Assembly (NCBI GenBank): GCA_009192285.1
Contig: CM018605.1
Location: 1,450,530 to 1,514,529, forward strand
DNA length: 64,000 nt
DNA from: Morchella semilibera
Lineage: Eukaryota > Ascomycota > Pezizomycetes > Pezizales > Morchellaceae
Direction of reading: 5' to 3'
In this document: one piece after another, positions 1 through 13,600 of the stretch
Layout of the letters: each line of letters opens with the position of its first letter
Position numbering within the stretch: the first letter of the stretch is position 1
Program-made: the position numbers and the translations under genes
Notes under the pieces: generated by a model
The model's input: only the letters and a program-made list of their open reading frames with translations
What the model was told of the DNA's origin: nothing
Database searches by the model: none

Positions 1-123
1 AAGCTCGTCACCAGAGACGCCCTCATGAGGGCCTTCTTCATCATCACCAACATCACAGACACCATTGCACAATGCTTTAGACAAGCTCTATCAATTCTAG
101 CTGCTTCCTTTGCCGTTAATTAA
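1..123 (+). CDS. Probable 3' end of an unidentified protein-coding gene (cut by the window edge)
   Basis: Frame 1 is open from the first base to a TAA at 121-123. It reads about 40 residues, including RDALMRAFFIITNITDT, and ends in AASFAVN. Codon third positions in the first 70 bases are almost all C or G, unlike the AT-rich DNA that follows, which is why I take it as coding. I do not recognise the family. The stretch could also be the last exon read slightly past a splice site, so the end is uncertain. Confidence 0.4.
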   Translation, partial: KLVTRDALMRAFFIITNITDTIAQCFRQALSILAASFAVN

Positions 124-3100
124 GGTTAGACTTATGCGATTTGGACTCTCGTCATGTCACTCTTGATCAAGGAACCAATTATAGATATCGTTGTGTTACA
201 ATATGTACTCTACTCTACCAACGTCATAACAGGAAAAGCCCCGCCCACATACATGGACGAAACCTGATATAAAAAGGCTCCTCAGGTTTTATTGTACCGT
301 CAAATCGGAACCATAGTAGAGCTTCGTTGGTGTTTCGGGATCTAAGTAGCTAGGTCTACACCAAGGTTCCCTCTCCCTCTGAATTCCCCCCACAGCATCC
401 TTTCTAGGACTGCGCACTGTTCATGTAGAGGACCCCAATATTCTACAATACGACGTTGAATTAAGGTGTAAGACACAAGACCCCTCTCGCATGTGCAAGC
501 ATGTTGGCTCGAGCTCCCTCTCCTAACTAGGAGCTCCTCCTGGCCAAGTTAGAAATACAGCTGGAATAATTACTCAGCTTTGATGGTGAAATTCGACAAC
601 TTACATAGTAGTCTGATATACAATTCTTTATTTCAACATCTAATCACGATCTTCGTGATACTACCTCAAATCAACCTTCCTTTCCGGCTGCCTAACGACA
701 GACCTGAGCAATGCTGATGTGTCCTCATCCTGAAAAAAGAAAAAGGAGAATATGTAGTTGAACTGGTCACATAAGTAACTAGATGGTTTCACGATAACTG
801 CCGGCCTCCTGAAAGGACGGCGGCATTCATTCGAGGCCTATTGGATTATGAGACGCTTCATAGAATCGGTCAGCTGCCCCCCTGAATGGAGCATTCTACA
901 ATACTCAGCAGCTCATATTTTAATTTTGAAACACTATGGCAATGTCGGTCAATGTCCTGGAGTACTCCGAAAGAAGGGCTCCGTCGAGGTATAGATAGGC
1001 ACCTCACTGAGGAAATTGAGCTATAGATTCCAACCATTTGTCTTTACAGTTTTCATGACTTTGATTAGGCCGATGGCCCTGTTGAGATGTCGTGTTACTT
1101 CCGTGGTGACGACTGGATGCATGGAAATATATGTATCGAGACCTAGGAATCTTTACAAGAAGCTACAATCGGGTTAATGCACTTTCGCCATGCATCAATT
1201 ATACATAGTACACTTTCATTCTTGACTGGCGACTGGATCACGAGGTTGGTGGCTAGAGATTCGTTGGACTAGGCCCGCAGAATCTAGGAGGTACGGTACA
1301 TTGCTTTGAAGTATGTACGCAGAGGGCAACGGGGTGGGAGAAGAGTTTAGGGTAACTAAGGAAGGATGGGAGGGAAGGACACACAGGATGCTGTTTTCCA
1401 AACCGCTGTCGCCGTCTCGTTGGCTACGAATCAGAGGTGAGAGGTCAGACTTGTGGAGAGTACTGCAGTACTGACTAACCGACATGTCTTATTACCTAAT
1501 TGGGAACGACGGGATAAGCCACAACTTACAACTTACAACTTACAGAGGCTTCTTCTGTTCGTTCGTTACGTCTTTTTCTTCGACGGTCTCTGTGCAGGGA
1601 CTCTAGGTATGTAGTACTCTAGCTCAGGCCTAGATCCCTTTCAATGTTAACGGGAATTGGAGTAAATCAGCAGAGTATCACACCCGTAGGTAGAGAGTAT
1701 TATGCATATATGTACCCCGCAAGAAAATTCACCCTATTAGGTTGACTCTGGGAAATATCCAACATTTTTGGGTGGGAGGCATGGGTGGGTGACTTTTGAG
1801 GTATTTTATTTCCCTCGTCTGTGGCCTGTTAGTGTGATTTTTTCAAGCCAGGGATGGATATGAGATAGCCAGAAAGAAGTCCGTGTACTGACTAGGGTTA
1901 TTTTTTTTTCAAAGGGACCTTCATGGAATTTCTGCAAGCTACCAATATTTTGGTTGTGGTATACTGGTAGAGCGAAGTTTGGGGGAAAGGGTCTGGATGA
2001 ACCCGCTCCGAACAGCCGCTGTATGTCCGGGTGCCAAGACTTTGCGGTCCTCCAAATCAAGCGAGGGACAGAATATGCAAGAACTGTAAGAACAATTTCT
2101 TTGCCACCAGCTGGTTTTCGATGATTACGTTGACATGGACTACTCACGAATTCGAAAGATGTTGCTCGAAAACCCCGGCCATTGCTTCGACCAGCTCTAA
2201 ATCCTGCTACTACTGGGTGGGTTTGAGGAGACTATGATTTCCAGGTAAAGTACCTACGTCCTTGTTGTTGGTTGAGCTCCCTTTGAATTTTTTTTTTCGC
2301 CTTAAGCTTATGCTGATTCGTTGTCAGTCATGGATGGGCACTCGGCAACGATCCCGCTGCTATTCGACTGGTCGTTCTCATCCAAAGCCTACATATGTAG
2401 CTAGATTCTAGGCAGCCTCCCCTTGGGGCAGGAGTAGCCCTGCTTATGAGTGCTGACATCCGAGCGTTGTGCCAAAGGACCACTGATTTAGGGTGGAACC
2501 AATACAAGAATTGAAGTGGAAGCTGCTCTGGTTGTGTTCATGATAAGGCCTGACGTGGTGCGGATAAAGGAACGCCAAATCAGCGTTAAAGCAGTCATAA
2601 TAGAAAGAATTTTCTTATGTGTTGCTGCATCAAAAGCTGAAGAGGAGGGAAAGCTTGAACATAGTAAGTAAGTCCGGCATATGATGCAGACGAAAGGATA
2701 AACACAAACAGGGTTGTAAACATTATTTCGTGAGTGAAGGTGAGGCGGTGGGCAAGAATTAAACACTGAAGTTTAATATCACCGAGAACTACATATACTC
2801 TAGCTCAGTTCAGCCAGCCTTGAGCACTCATACAAGAAAGGGAGAAACGCGCATAATACGCTAAAGGGGCAATCCATTAAGGCGTGCGGGGGAGTTCTTT
2901 TTAATATCATGGGGAGAACTGATTCGCAGTTGGCTGATGATGAGCCGCTTCGCGAGAACTACGAGTCTACGACGATGTTTGATAAAGTACGCCGGTTGAC
3001 TTTATCCGTACCACGTCAATCAACTAAGAACCACATTGGCGGTTGACCAGCAAAAAGCAAAGCAAATTGTTGCTCTTCTTCTCTTCCTCATCTCAAATCA

Positions 3101-3954
3101 TTGGCCCCAGAGACATACTGGGGCCAATTAAACGTCAACAGCCAACCAGATGCACGCGAAAAAATAGAAACTTCTGCCCATAGATATAGGTGCTAGCGGA
3201 TATTCACCATTGATCTCTATATCCCTTAGTAAACTCTTCAAGAGCAAGAGCGTCTTGAGTATAAACGCAAACGACCCCCTTTGTTCTTTCCACTCTTTGG
3301 GTTAGTCTCGCTCATACTCCTGAGCATCAATTACGAATCGGGCCCGACCTGCTGCGCTGGCTTGAAGAGCTCCAAGTCTCGATCAAAACCTTCGAGAAAG
3401 AGAATTAACCGCATGAAAGAAAAAACCTCCAGGGAAAGGTCTTTGAGGCTTGCAGTATGTGCATATGAAAATCTCACCTGTACAAGCACGCAGCGTGGAA
3501 TTTCCGATCAAGTTTCCAGGCGGCCCTGCTTAGTTCGCATGCACAGAAATCAATGTTGCACACATGCAGCTAACCAGATGACTCGATCGCAATATTTTGA
3601 AATAGATTTTTTGCAATGCTAATTTTAACAAAGAAAGAAGAAGCGAAAGTATCGTCGAGATGTGAAGCCGAAAACAGCATGAGAAAGCAACAAAGTAAAA
3701 AAAGTAATAAACATGAAATTCAGAAAGCCTCTTTAAAACGTGATGCCCCAAACCCAAAGATAGGAAACCAAAGAATATATTTAAAAAGAAAAAAAAAATA
3801 CTAGAAACTATACCCCTGTAACATTTATCGCTCGCAAACCGTCCGCAGAAAGGTCGTAAACCGTAAACCGTCGTATCGTAGATAACCTTCTTATCGGACT
3901 GAGACAGTCTGATCCATGGTCCTCGATCGCATTCTCGGGAACAGCCTCCGTAGA
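124..3954. other. Gene-poor stretch
   Basis: I see no exon chain or codon bias here. It holds a triple tandem of the 7-mer AACTTAC near 1522-1544. It also holds a perfect 9-bp stem-loop at 3100-3128 (ATTGGCCCC paired with GGGGCCAAT). The right end, about 3600-3950, is the presumed 3' flank of the glycogenin gene. Confidence 0.5.
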
Positions 3955-5930
3955 CTAATCGTCCGCTTTTCCTTTGGCAGAGGTACCAATGTCAGCATCT
4001 CCAGATCCATTGTTTTGAGCTTTCTCTCTATGAAGAACAAATGCCACCTTCGACTCTGGGGGTTTATTTAGAACTGTCTCTTGGCGAGTTTCCCTCGACT
4101 TATTGCCGTCAACCTTCTTTGCTACTGTTGGTGGAACTTCGACCTTTTTGGCGACGGGCGCTGGAGCCTCAACTTTCTTGGCGACAGGTACTGGAGCTGG
4201 TTGCAACGTCATAACCGGCATTTCCTGGGTTGGCGTCTGTGGTTGGGTCGATGACCGCGATGGCGCTACTGTCTCCTCGTCCCAATCCTCGTTATCCCAC
4301 TGTGTACCAGAATCCGTCATCTGTGGAGCCTCGGTTTGCGCTTGTGTGGTGTTGTAAACGACAGTCGGCTCGGGTTCTGTCTGTGCTGTAGTAGTGCTGT
4401 AGTTGACCCTAGGCTTAGGTGCCACAGGTATCACAGGCGCTACTGGTGTTTCTACTGGTGTTGCCACCGGTGCTGCTACCGGTGCTGCTACCGGTGCTGC
4501 TACGGGCGTTGCTACTGGTGCTGCCGCGGGTGCCGCTTGGCGCTCAACGGGCCTTGCCTCGATCCTATTGACATCAACCGCTGCTGAGTTACCATTATCC
4601 GTTTGAGTTTCATTAGTACTCGTGCCCTTTGCAAGAATGTTGGCAATGAAAGCTGGTGGAAGGCCTCTGAGCTCCTCTAGCTTTGCATGTGGGTCCTTGT
4701 AAATAAAATAGTCAGTATACCGCACAAGGCTGTTTGAGATGTCAGTTCAAGAAGCCGCACAACATACCCAATCTTCCTGTGATGGAATTCCAGCAGCACT
4801 CGGGAACTTCCCATCACTAGCAGACAACCAATGTGGCCCAGTCCTCCTGATAGGAGCCGGTGTAACCGGCAAAGGTGGACGCTCATTCACAATATTTGAA
4901 CCATACTTGGTTGGAACACGAGAGGCTGTTTCTGATGGCTGGAAGTCTTTACGATGTCGCTTCAAATCAGAAACATAGTCCTGAATTCCTGGAACTGAAT
5001 CCCACTGGTTTCTCCTAGTAAAATCTTTCCAATCGTCGTGACCCTGAACAGCCTCCTCCTCCTCCTCCTCCTCACCATGATTATCGTCATCATCGTCATC
5101 ATCGTAATCCTCCACAGCATCTTCTGGCGCCTCGTCATCATCCTCATCCTCACCCAAGTCCGGGATTTCGTCAGCAAAGACACGGCTAGTACTCCTAGGT
5201 TTCTTCTCCCAAGGGAAGATTGGCTTCATCTCTTCTTCCGGAGCCTTGGCTTCGACTTGCGATCGTGCTGGAGGTAGTGTTGAAGCGACCCTGCGTCGTC
5301 CAGGTCGCTTGTCCCATTCATTTGTGTAGTTCATGATAGGCAAGTGGCGAGCTTCTGGTTCAGAGCGTGCTGGTGGTGCAGACCTATAGAAAATATCAGT
5401 CTTGTCCATTATCAGATATTAAATTATCACCCACTTAGCAGGGTCCCAGCTATGCGCCGGTTCACTGTAAACTACTGATCCTTTTTGAGTTTCTTCCATA
5501 CGGCCATCATATTTGTGAGGTAAACGCTCAGAAATTGGTTTTCCCCCATCGGTAAATTGCTGAATCAAGAAGCTTTTTGGGCCTGTCTCAAAGTATTGTG
5601 CCTGCGGTACTGGCCCTGTCGATGTCATGACAGAGTCTGGGAAAGCTCCATAATATGGCTTCTGTTGGGGTTGAGGTTGGGCATTGACCAGAGGGGCTTC
5701 TGCGCGTCGGCGTTTGGAAGAAGGAGCGATAGACCTAACAGGTACAAGCTTCGACTTCGGCGGAGCAGTAGCATATCTAGAATCGCTACGTGAGGTAAAT
5801 GGAGAATTTTTATCGTAATCACTCTCACCAGGCCATACACGAGTGGCAGCTATTGACTTAGGAATAGGAGCAGAGATTGCTCGCTCAGTAGGCCTTTGTG
5901 GTTGTGGATGATGGAAAGGCTGGTCGGTGC

Positions 5931-5962
<32 letters not shown>

Positions 5963-7640
5963 GGCTGGTGGAAATGTTGAACGTGCTGCTGCTCCTGTGG
6001 ATGGTGGAAGTGCTGGACGTGCTGATGCTCCTGATGCTGATGCTCCTGATGCTGATGCTGCTGGTGCTCGTGTTGTCGGTGTTCGTGTTGCTGGTGCTCG
6101 TGTTGCTGGTGCTCGTGTTGCCAGTGTTCGTGTTGCTGGTGCTCGTGTTGCTGGTGCTCATGTTGCTGGTGCTGTTCATGTCCCTGATGGTGGTGGTGTT
6201 GCTGCTGCTGGGAATGTTGAGCACTGTATTGCTGCTGCTGCTGGAAATCCCCGGAGCGCGATGCGATCTCTGGGTGCTTCCCTACTTCTTCTTGCTGTCC
6301 TCCAGGAATATATGGTGGTCCAGAATACACTTGCTGGAAATGGTGAGAGCTTCCATTTATATTCTGACGTGGTTGTCCAGTCTTAACATCCTCAAGGACT
6401 GGTCTGAAATGCTTATCCCAGACTGCCCACCATTGTCCCACGAGTTGATCATAGGGTGTCCCAGTGTGCTGGGACGAAGAAGACTTCCCTGTCGTCCATG
6501 GCTTTTCCGCTCCGATGAAATGGGCCAGGCTGACCTGAGAACCATAGTGACGGAATGCGGGGACATATCTATCACATATTTATTAGTAAACGAATTTACC
6601 GAAGGGGTAATGAAGAGAACAAGTACTGATAGGATGCCGAAGGCGTGCAGTTGTATGCGAACGAAAGGCGGTGGAAGTTTTTGAAGTATGTATTGAACAG
6701 ACCCTGGTCGGCACCTTTGAAAAATGTTAGCTATGGAGACACCGGCCTATAGGCTCAATACACACCATCAAAGGAAACACCACGTCCAGCTAACTGCAGG
6801 AGAGAAAAGTAGGTTCCAGCATCGGGTTTGAGGAGCATAACACCCTAATCTATAATTAGCTATATGATTTGGGGTATCAATTGAAACAAAACGTACACTG
6901 TTGAAACAGTCTGGCCAGCCGATATCAGGAGAAGCCTAAGGGAGTGTTAGCGTTTGGATACTTAAGCCTTTGAAATAGGACTAGGGCTTACGGCGAAATC
7001 AGTTTCTATGTCGAATAGCTCGTCTGGAGCTCTTAGAGCAACGACATCTGCATCAATGAATACGACCTTCCTGAATTGAGTCTGCTTCCAAACATTGATC
7101 TTTGTAAAAGCTGCATTGAGATCCAAACGATCCATAAGGTCGAGATTTGCTGGGGTCTCGTTGAAAATAGGATCTACAGGTATCACATACTCATAAAGAC
7201 GCTGTGATAAGGAGTTAGTGTTAGTGTCAGTGAGACGGAGGGGACGGAGGGGGCAGAATTTGATTTGCTATTCACCTTCAGCTCCGTAACTGTAGCAGCC
7301 TTCACACCTGACAAAGTGACCATTACAGCCAGCTTCTTTCTAGTGCCAGCATCACGAAGAGAGTGTGCTAATACTTGAGCACCTATGATAGAGAGACATC
7401 GTGAGCCATTGGTAATATTGGATAAGAGCAAAAAAAAAAAAAATACCAACCTGGGAGATAGCTGTCGTTCAGAAGCAACTGGGACAAAATACGTCACGGT
7501 CAGCCACTTAAGCTCAAGATACCAGAGAAATACAATTGTTATAGAAAGAATTAAAGAACTAATGATGAAAACAATAATAAATGGAATGGAATAAAATAAA
7601 ATGGAATTCTCACAGTGCAGTAGACGTCCTCTTCAGCCAT
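3955..7640 (-). CDS. Glycogenin (self-glucosylating glycogen primer), GT8 family, with long His/Gln-rich tail
   Basis: Glycogenin transfers glucose from UDP-glucose to its own tyrosine and then extends a short primer that glycogen synthase uses in the cytoplasm. My exon chain is 7640-7614, 7478-7451, 7382-7276, 7201-6992, 6935-6897, 6844-6766, 6714-6627, 6568-5435, 5383-4768 and 4695-3955, giving 1022 residues in frame. Visible family marks are LLLNDSYLPG near the start, AHSLRDAGT, the metal-binding DxD motif (FIDADVV, Asp104 and Asp106), the block DIGWPDCFNSGVMLL, and SASYQYVPAF, whose Tyr194 lies where the animal acceptor tyrosine (194/195) lies. HFIGAEKPW follows. The tail carries WDPAK, a Gln/His tandem stretch (about residues 300-405), acidic runs, a Pro/Ala/Val repeat and a terminal WDNEDWDEE block like the glycogen-synthase-binding end of other fungal glycogenins. 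Animal glycogenin is about 330-350 residues, so this tail is very long, as is usual in filamentous fungi. Confidence 0.95.
5930..6240 (-). repeat. CAG/CAC-rich tandem repeat inside glycogenin coding sequence
   Basis: The coding strand here is a run of Gln and His codons. It includes an uninterrupted CAG run at about 5935-5961 and a 15-base tandem unit encoding QQHEH or close variants, repeated about eight times at about 6050-6180. The reading frame is kept throughout. The pattern suggests replication slippage within a disordered linker between the catalytic domain and the C-terminal block. Confidence 0.9.
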
Positions 7641-10600
7641 GGTGAGTAGTTCGACCTTTGGTGATGCTCACTGATGTTTACTGATGGACACCTGCTTGCT
7701 GAATGAATGAAAAGAAAAAAAAACGATGAGAGGAACGGCGGTAAAGAGATAGATAAAAGGGGCTTGAGGGCTACTAGCAGCGGGAGATGGGGAGCGAATA
7801 ACAGGGCGGGAAATGCAAACGATACGGGACAGGCCAAACAGCCCTCGGCGATTCTGTGGGGAGGCTTTCTCTATGCGTGTTGCTTCGGTCTATCGCTCTA
7901 TCTACCCTATGTATGCACTGCGTGAACAGCGATACACCGCAATTATTCCCCGCTATTATTTGCTGGCTACATGTACGCGTGCAGCTCCTGCTTGAGATAG
8001 ATAGATTACTGTGGCAGACTTTCCTGCTTGCCTGCTGCCTGCTTTTTTTTTTTTTTTGCTTGGTGCGCGATATCCACCCTCCTAGTGCAGATCTGTTGGT
8101 GGGGGGGACTAGGAAACACGGACTTCAAACCAGACCACTAAGCTGCTCGAGAAACGGACAAGAAGGTACAGCCCAAATCCCATATTTTGACGTCGAAACC
8201 CGCAGATCCCTCCACCATGAGTGTCTGACGTTGCGCACGTGCAGCGCCGAGAGCCTACTGCTACGCACAAGCAAGCGAGCATTGGAGCGTTGGAGTGGAA
8301 CCTTCCCGTCCTAAGCGTAAAAAAAAAAAAAAAAAATCTGGTTTTGAGACGTACAACCACCCACCACTAGTAGGTTTCTCCACTCCGTGAATACTAGGCG
8401 TCGACTGAGAATCCAAAAAGGCTTTCGGATCTGTCTACATCATTGAATCTCACTGGGCCTCCAACATATTCGGAAACATTGACCGTCTCTCCCGGCTAAT
8501 ACCTATCAAAACCCCAGACGGGGAAACATGTTGTTCTCCATTCCGGATATAAGTACTATCAATTAACCGTGGAGTAAACGATCGATCGAGAGAGGCCTTT
8601 AGCCACACCGAACAAGATTATGGGCTGGAAAAGCCTCTCATAACGGAATTGCCCCGGCTCGGGCCGTAAATATAATAGCTTTGGCGAGAAGCTTCACTCG
8701 GTATCGGGAGAGTGGAGTAATATCGGAAAATCGAGTTTTCAACTACTCCAAGAATAGAACTATCTCACATGAGATTATGGATCTACTAGGCAGCGGCCAT
8801 GCTGCGGCATATCCTAATTTCTTGAGTCAAAACCCTGGGGAGTGATAGGATATGGCTTTTCCCACGCTAACGTTTATATTCTCTAGAATTAGTTTCCCTG
8901 TAGGCCATACGTTACTCCTCGACTCCACAATCAAAGGGGAAAAAAAAACATGACTTCTAGACTTATTATACGGGTCTACTTTTCTCGGTCCAACGTGCCT
9001 AGCACTTCGCTACTGGGTCTTTAGACTAAGGGTTCCTTGTAACGTGGGGATCCCCCTCCCTTCAATTGTGGAGGTTGGAGATTTCCCCTCCTGGTAGTCA
9101 TAAGCATGAGCAATGACTGAATAACGGCTCGGGAAACCAAGCACGAGAAATCTTGAAAAATACTTCGAGACCGCACAGCGAAAATGCAATAGCAGTTGAA
9201 AACGTGTAGAAAAAGCATAAAAATTGGCGCAGGGGAAAAGGGACAGGAACCACCAATGACAAACATCAGTGAAATCTGAATAATGATGCTCTTCTGGGTG
9301 TAGATCCTCTGGTCCGACTGGTCCGTCTGCGTCAAACCCTAGCCCTGATGCATTTCTTGGGATGAAACCAATTGGAAATTGGCCCGTAACTGTTGTTTTT
9401 TTGGCAACGGCATTTCATGCGATCTCCCAAGAATCTCTCATGCAGGCCACTTGAGGGAAAGATTGCTCGGCCATCTCGCCACGTCCGCCTCAGTGGCACT
9501 CATCCGGCGCAAACCTCCTTAGGTTCACCGGAATTTGTTGCACCCCTTCCTTCAGGACAGCCAAAATATTTGTGCAGGACATCAAGGCAAGGGGAATTTA
9601 TCGATGGGTTTAGCACCTGCATTCGTTACGAATGGATACGCAGCTAGGATCACTGTTTTCCACGTGAAATGCTTTCTGCAATTGTAACCGTGGAAAGATT
9701 TAGAGGGCTGAACTGTCCTGTCTGCAGTGAGCAGTGGATATGTTTCATGCATCGCGGTATGATATATCTAGATCTAGCAGAATTCGAAAAAGCTACTACT
9801 GCTGCTAATAAGGTACAAAAACCCACCCAAGCGCTAATGGGCCAGTTTTCTAACACTTCATATGTTGTTCTATCTCAATATCACACGTCATTTATGCATT
9901 ATGATGGGCATAAGATTCAACCTCTGTTTCTTTTTGGACACCAATCCCTTATCTATAGGTCAATGAAGTGGAGAAGTTTCTTATCGATAGGTCAGAAATA
10001 TCGAACTCTCTCACCGACACCGGGAAGAATTATTGGCCTTACAATAGAGCCTGAGATGTCCCCTCCGAGGTGCTGAATCTATGTACGAAGGCACATACAT
10101 TTATTCCTGGAGAGGGGTCTACTCTGTAGCCGATGTTTTGAAATTTCTTATTCCGGGTACCGGGAGAAGTCAGCGGGGATACGTTTACTTCCGATTATGG
10201 CTATTGTACCCCATCCATTAAATTTTTGGGCTCGTCGTCGTCGAATCAACTTTATACGAGTCAGCCTCGAACAACCGTTATAATCTGCAGTAGCCACCAA
10301 TCTTGCGGCGGAGATACAGTCTTACCAGGATTACTATATCTCTGGAAAGCAGAGTACTTGCAAAAGCCAGGCAGTTTCTCCCCATCTGATCCGCGGGTTA
10401 TCTGCCGGAGGGGAGTGAGAAGTTGTGAGGGATAATAGTCTCAAAATATCATAGGTTACGAGTAGCCGTCGGTGACAGCTTAAAGTATCTACATGTCTAC
10501 TCTGTAATAAATCTCTGATTTATAGACTAGAAGGAGATCGTTGCAGAATGTCTCATGTAGCAGTGCTTTACTCAGCTCGCTAATATAAGCTAACAGAGCA

Positions 10601-13600
10601 GACATTATTTATCCCGAACCAATCATTGCATCGATATACTTACGCAGCGGTGGTTTCATTTTGCATGATATATGTAGTTAGACCTTATACTGAAAGGCTC
10701 AGTTCACTCCTGGGACCGAGCGGGGTGATGATGAGGGGAAGTACTTTTTTCCGTTTCGTTAAAGATAAATCTTTAAACGGGTTTTGGGTACGCCACTATT
10801 CCCTGCTCCCGGGACCCTGAACAAAAGCCTGAACAAGTCTCTCACTTTGAAGATTTTGGCGATCTTTCATGTAATTAAATGTAGTTGTCCCGAGAAAGCT
10901 TGAAAGCTACTTACAGCACCCTAGAACATATACATTAGAGATCGTTGACGGTAACTTTGAAGTAGTATCTATGAACGAAAGCACAAGATCGAGTGCCCTA
11001 GAGAGAGAGAAAAAAAAAAAAAAAGAGCTCCTTTTCTCCAAAGACTTAGCGATCGAGCCTTTTGGGCGTGATCTAGCTACTAGAGTGCCTAGAAGGTCCA
11101 AGAATGCCACAGAATATTCGGCGCACGAGAATAACGCCCCCAACGGTAAAACTGCCAGCAGAAGTGGGTGACGGATGCGCGTACTTGCGAACCGGACTGC
11201 TTTTGAGATGGCATAAACCGCGAAGAGTTACAATGCAGGACAGGAAGGGGAAGAGGTTTACAGCGTCCGGGCGAAATATCGGTGTACCAAAAAAACCACT
11301 ACCAATTCGAAAGTCGCCCGCCCGCACGCGCCGAGTGATGCATTGTAAACCAAACCACAACAGCCCTACACATCGTCAGCTACCTGCTGGATCAGCGATG
11401 GCGGGCCCAAAGCACCCTCCACTTCGAGAAAGCCCTTGCAGAATGGGTTTCCGCCAGCAATGCTTATTTGATTGTTTCCTACGCCTCAGCTCGTCGGGTG
11501 GTTGGCGTTAACTTGGTCTCGAAATTAAATGAATGTTTCTACATGTACATTGCCCCGAGACGTGCGTTATCAGGCACCTCTTCTGTGCCACAGATAAGAA
11601 ACATAACACCAAGGGAGATGGTGTGTGTTTAGGATTTACAAGAAACACTGAGTTGTTTCATGACATCTACGATCGTTTAATAAACAAATCAGAAACCGAT
11701 CGCGGGATAATATATCGCTTGATTGTGGACGGAACAAACTCCCTATTCTAAAACAGGAATCTTGGGGTTTAAGACATGAGTGGGGTCAACCGTCAGGAAA
11801 CTGATCATAACCCCCCACGAACCCGCAAAAGAAAAGAGGGGAGGCCTACCTATGAAAACTGGGGAGGTGCAAGTTCAAATCAAGTAGGTTTTCGCGTTGT
11901 GTTCCAAAAAAAAAAAAAAGCTTGATTACTTTTTCCGCTGCCAAACAGAAGATTCGTAGGTTGTTGTTGTCACGCTTTATACCCCTGGAACGGGTCTCTC
12001 GCAGACTTCACAGCCCTCTTCTTGGCACACGAATCGTGGGCTTATAGATCATTGACAGCTTCCCCCCAGAGGTTCAATATCAACTACAAATCAACCATAG
12101 GACGGGGTACCTAAAACCCCATTCAAGCAGTACAACATTACTTGCTTAACCTTGGGATCTAGAATCGACCACTGTATCCCCAAGGCTTCCACCACCACCT
12201 GATCCAACTGCCGGCCACGGTAGCTTCGGAAATGATATTTGAAACATGATACTCTAATTAACACCTAATATATACCACCTCGGTACATAAGATTTGTTGA
12301 TCTATTTGCCTGAGTAGATCTTTGTCCTTACAAGCATCCGTTTGGACGATTGCTTCAGAAGCTTCGATAGACATACCAGTATTGAATCGGAAGGGAAATC
12401 GCCAATCGTTTACTAAGTGGTTGCAGGTACAGGACGGGGTAATGAGGGTGGTGCCGCATGAAAGTTTTTCCGGGAGTTCATTACTTCCCTGCGTCCGCCG
12501 AGGTACATACAGCCTTTGAATTGAAGCTCTCGGAGACCCTGATATCCCCGACATCACTCGATCAGTAGCATATAACAAGGACGGACACCGCGCAGAGAAC
12601 CTTCCGCAAAGGAGGATAATGTCAAAGTCTATTATGTGCGTGCTTCTTAAGGAATATATGATGAGGCTGTAGTTCTGTCCTCCAAAAAAAAAAAAAAACG
12701 CTTTAACCTGAAAGTGCCTCCCTTGGTGCGGTTCCGCTAGGTCTTAGGCACCTGCAGGCAAGCAAAGAAGGGCGCAGCTCCACGTCCCGGACGCTATGAA
12801 ATTTCAGGCGCCCACTCTTAAAAAAGATGTACACAACGCAAACTCAGGGATCCAAATACCTACTCCACACCCCGCCTTATGATAGCTCACGTCACTCTGC
12901 ACATCAATCTCTCCACAAACCCAAGCACCGCCCCCCCCCCCCCCCCCCGCAAAAGGAGCCCTGAAGAGATCGTGCATAACCAAAACCCGGCCCTCTCACA
13001 CTCGCTCGCCTCAAAAAAAGGGCAGCCCGAGCTCGCTGATTGGATGGCGGGTGAAAACCCACTCGAGTGATAGTTCATGACGAGATATACCCGGATGCGC
13101 AGTGGAGGAGCCCTGCATAGACGGAAATCCACGCACCGAGGATGAACGGATATGTAGGTGCTCTACTTTTGGGATGCCGGAAACTTGGTTTACTGAATTC
13201 GTGTGCGTTCCGGTTAATGACCAGTGGGGTAGAATTAAGGGTTAGGGTTGGTATTATTAGAGTGCTAGTATATCTGCACAATGGCATAATTGAATCGATT
13301 CAAGATGTGTGTATACGCAATAGACATTGGTGCTTTAGCTAATCACATAAAACACTTGAATAGGCCTGTATAACGCCATCCGGGTTTTGGATTTTGATAC
13401 TTGATTATCCCTCACTGTGGTAGTACTGCCAGAGCTAAAATGCCGCCGATCATCACAACGTCGCTGCATATATGGTTTGACGAGGAACGAATCTTGACCC
13501 GGGTGTGAGGATGTTGATAGAACTATAAAGTGAGCGGAATTTTTACCTCTGGGAGAGTTAGCACAGCGTGATCTACCACATGAAAGCTGTACCCTAATTG

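Noticed and set aside
5896-6684. Plus-strand open frames of 262 and 162 codons opposite glycogenin
   Set aside because: They are mirror frames of the CAG/CAC repeat on the real coding strand, Leu/Val-rich or Ala/Val/Gly-rich by repetition, with no start context or homology.
9669-10076. 135-codon plus-strand frame
   Set aside because: No codon bias, no recognisable motif and an AT-rich base composition like its non-coding surroundings.
11104-11511. 135-codon plus-strand frame rich in Arg/Pro
   Set aside because: No domain, no splice context and an unusual residue mix for a folded protein; compatible with chance.
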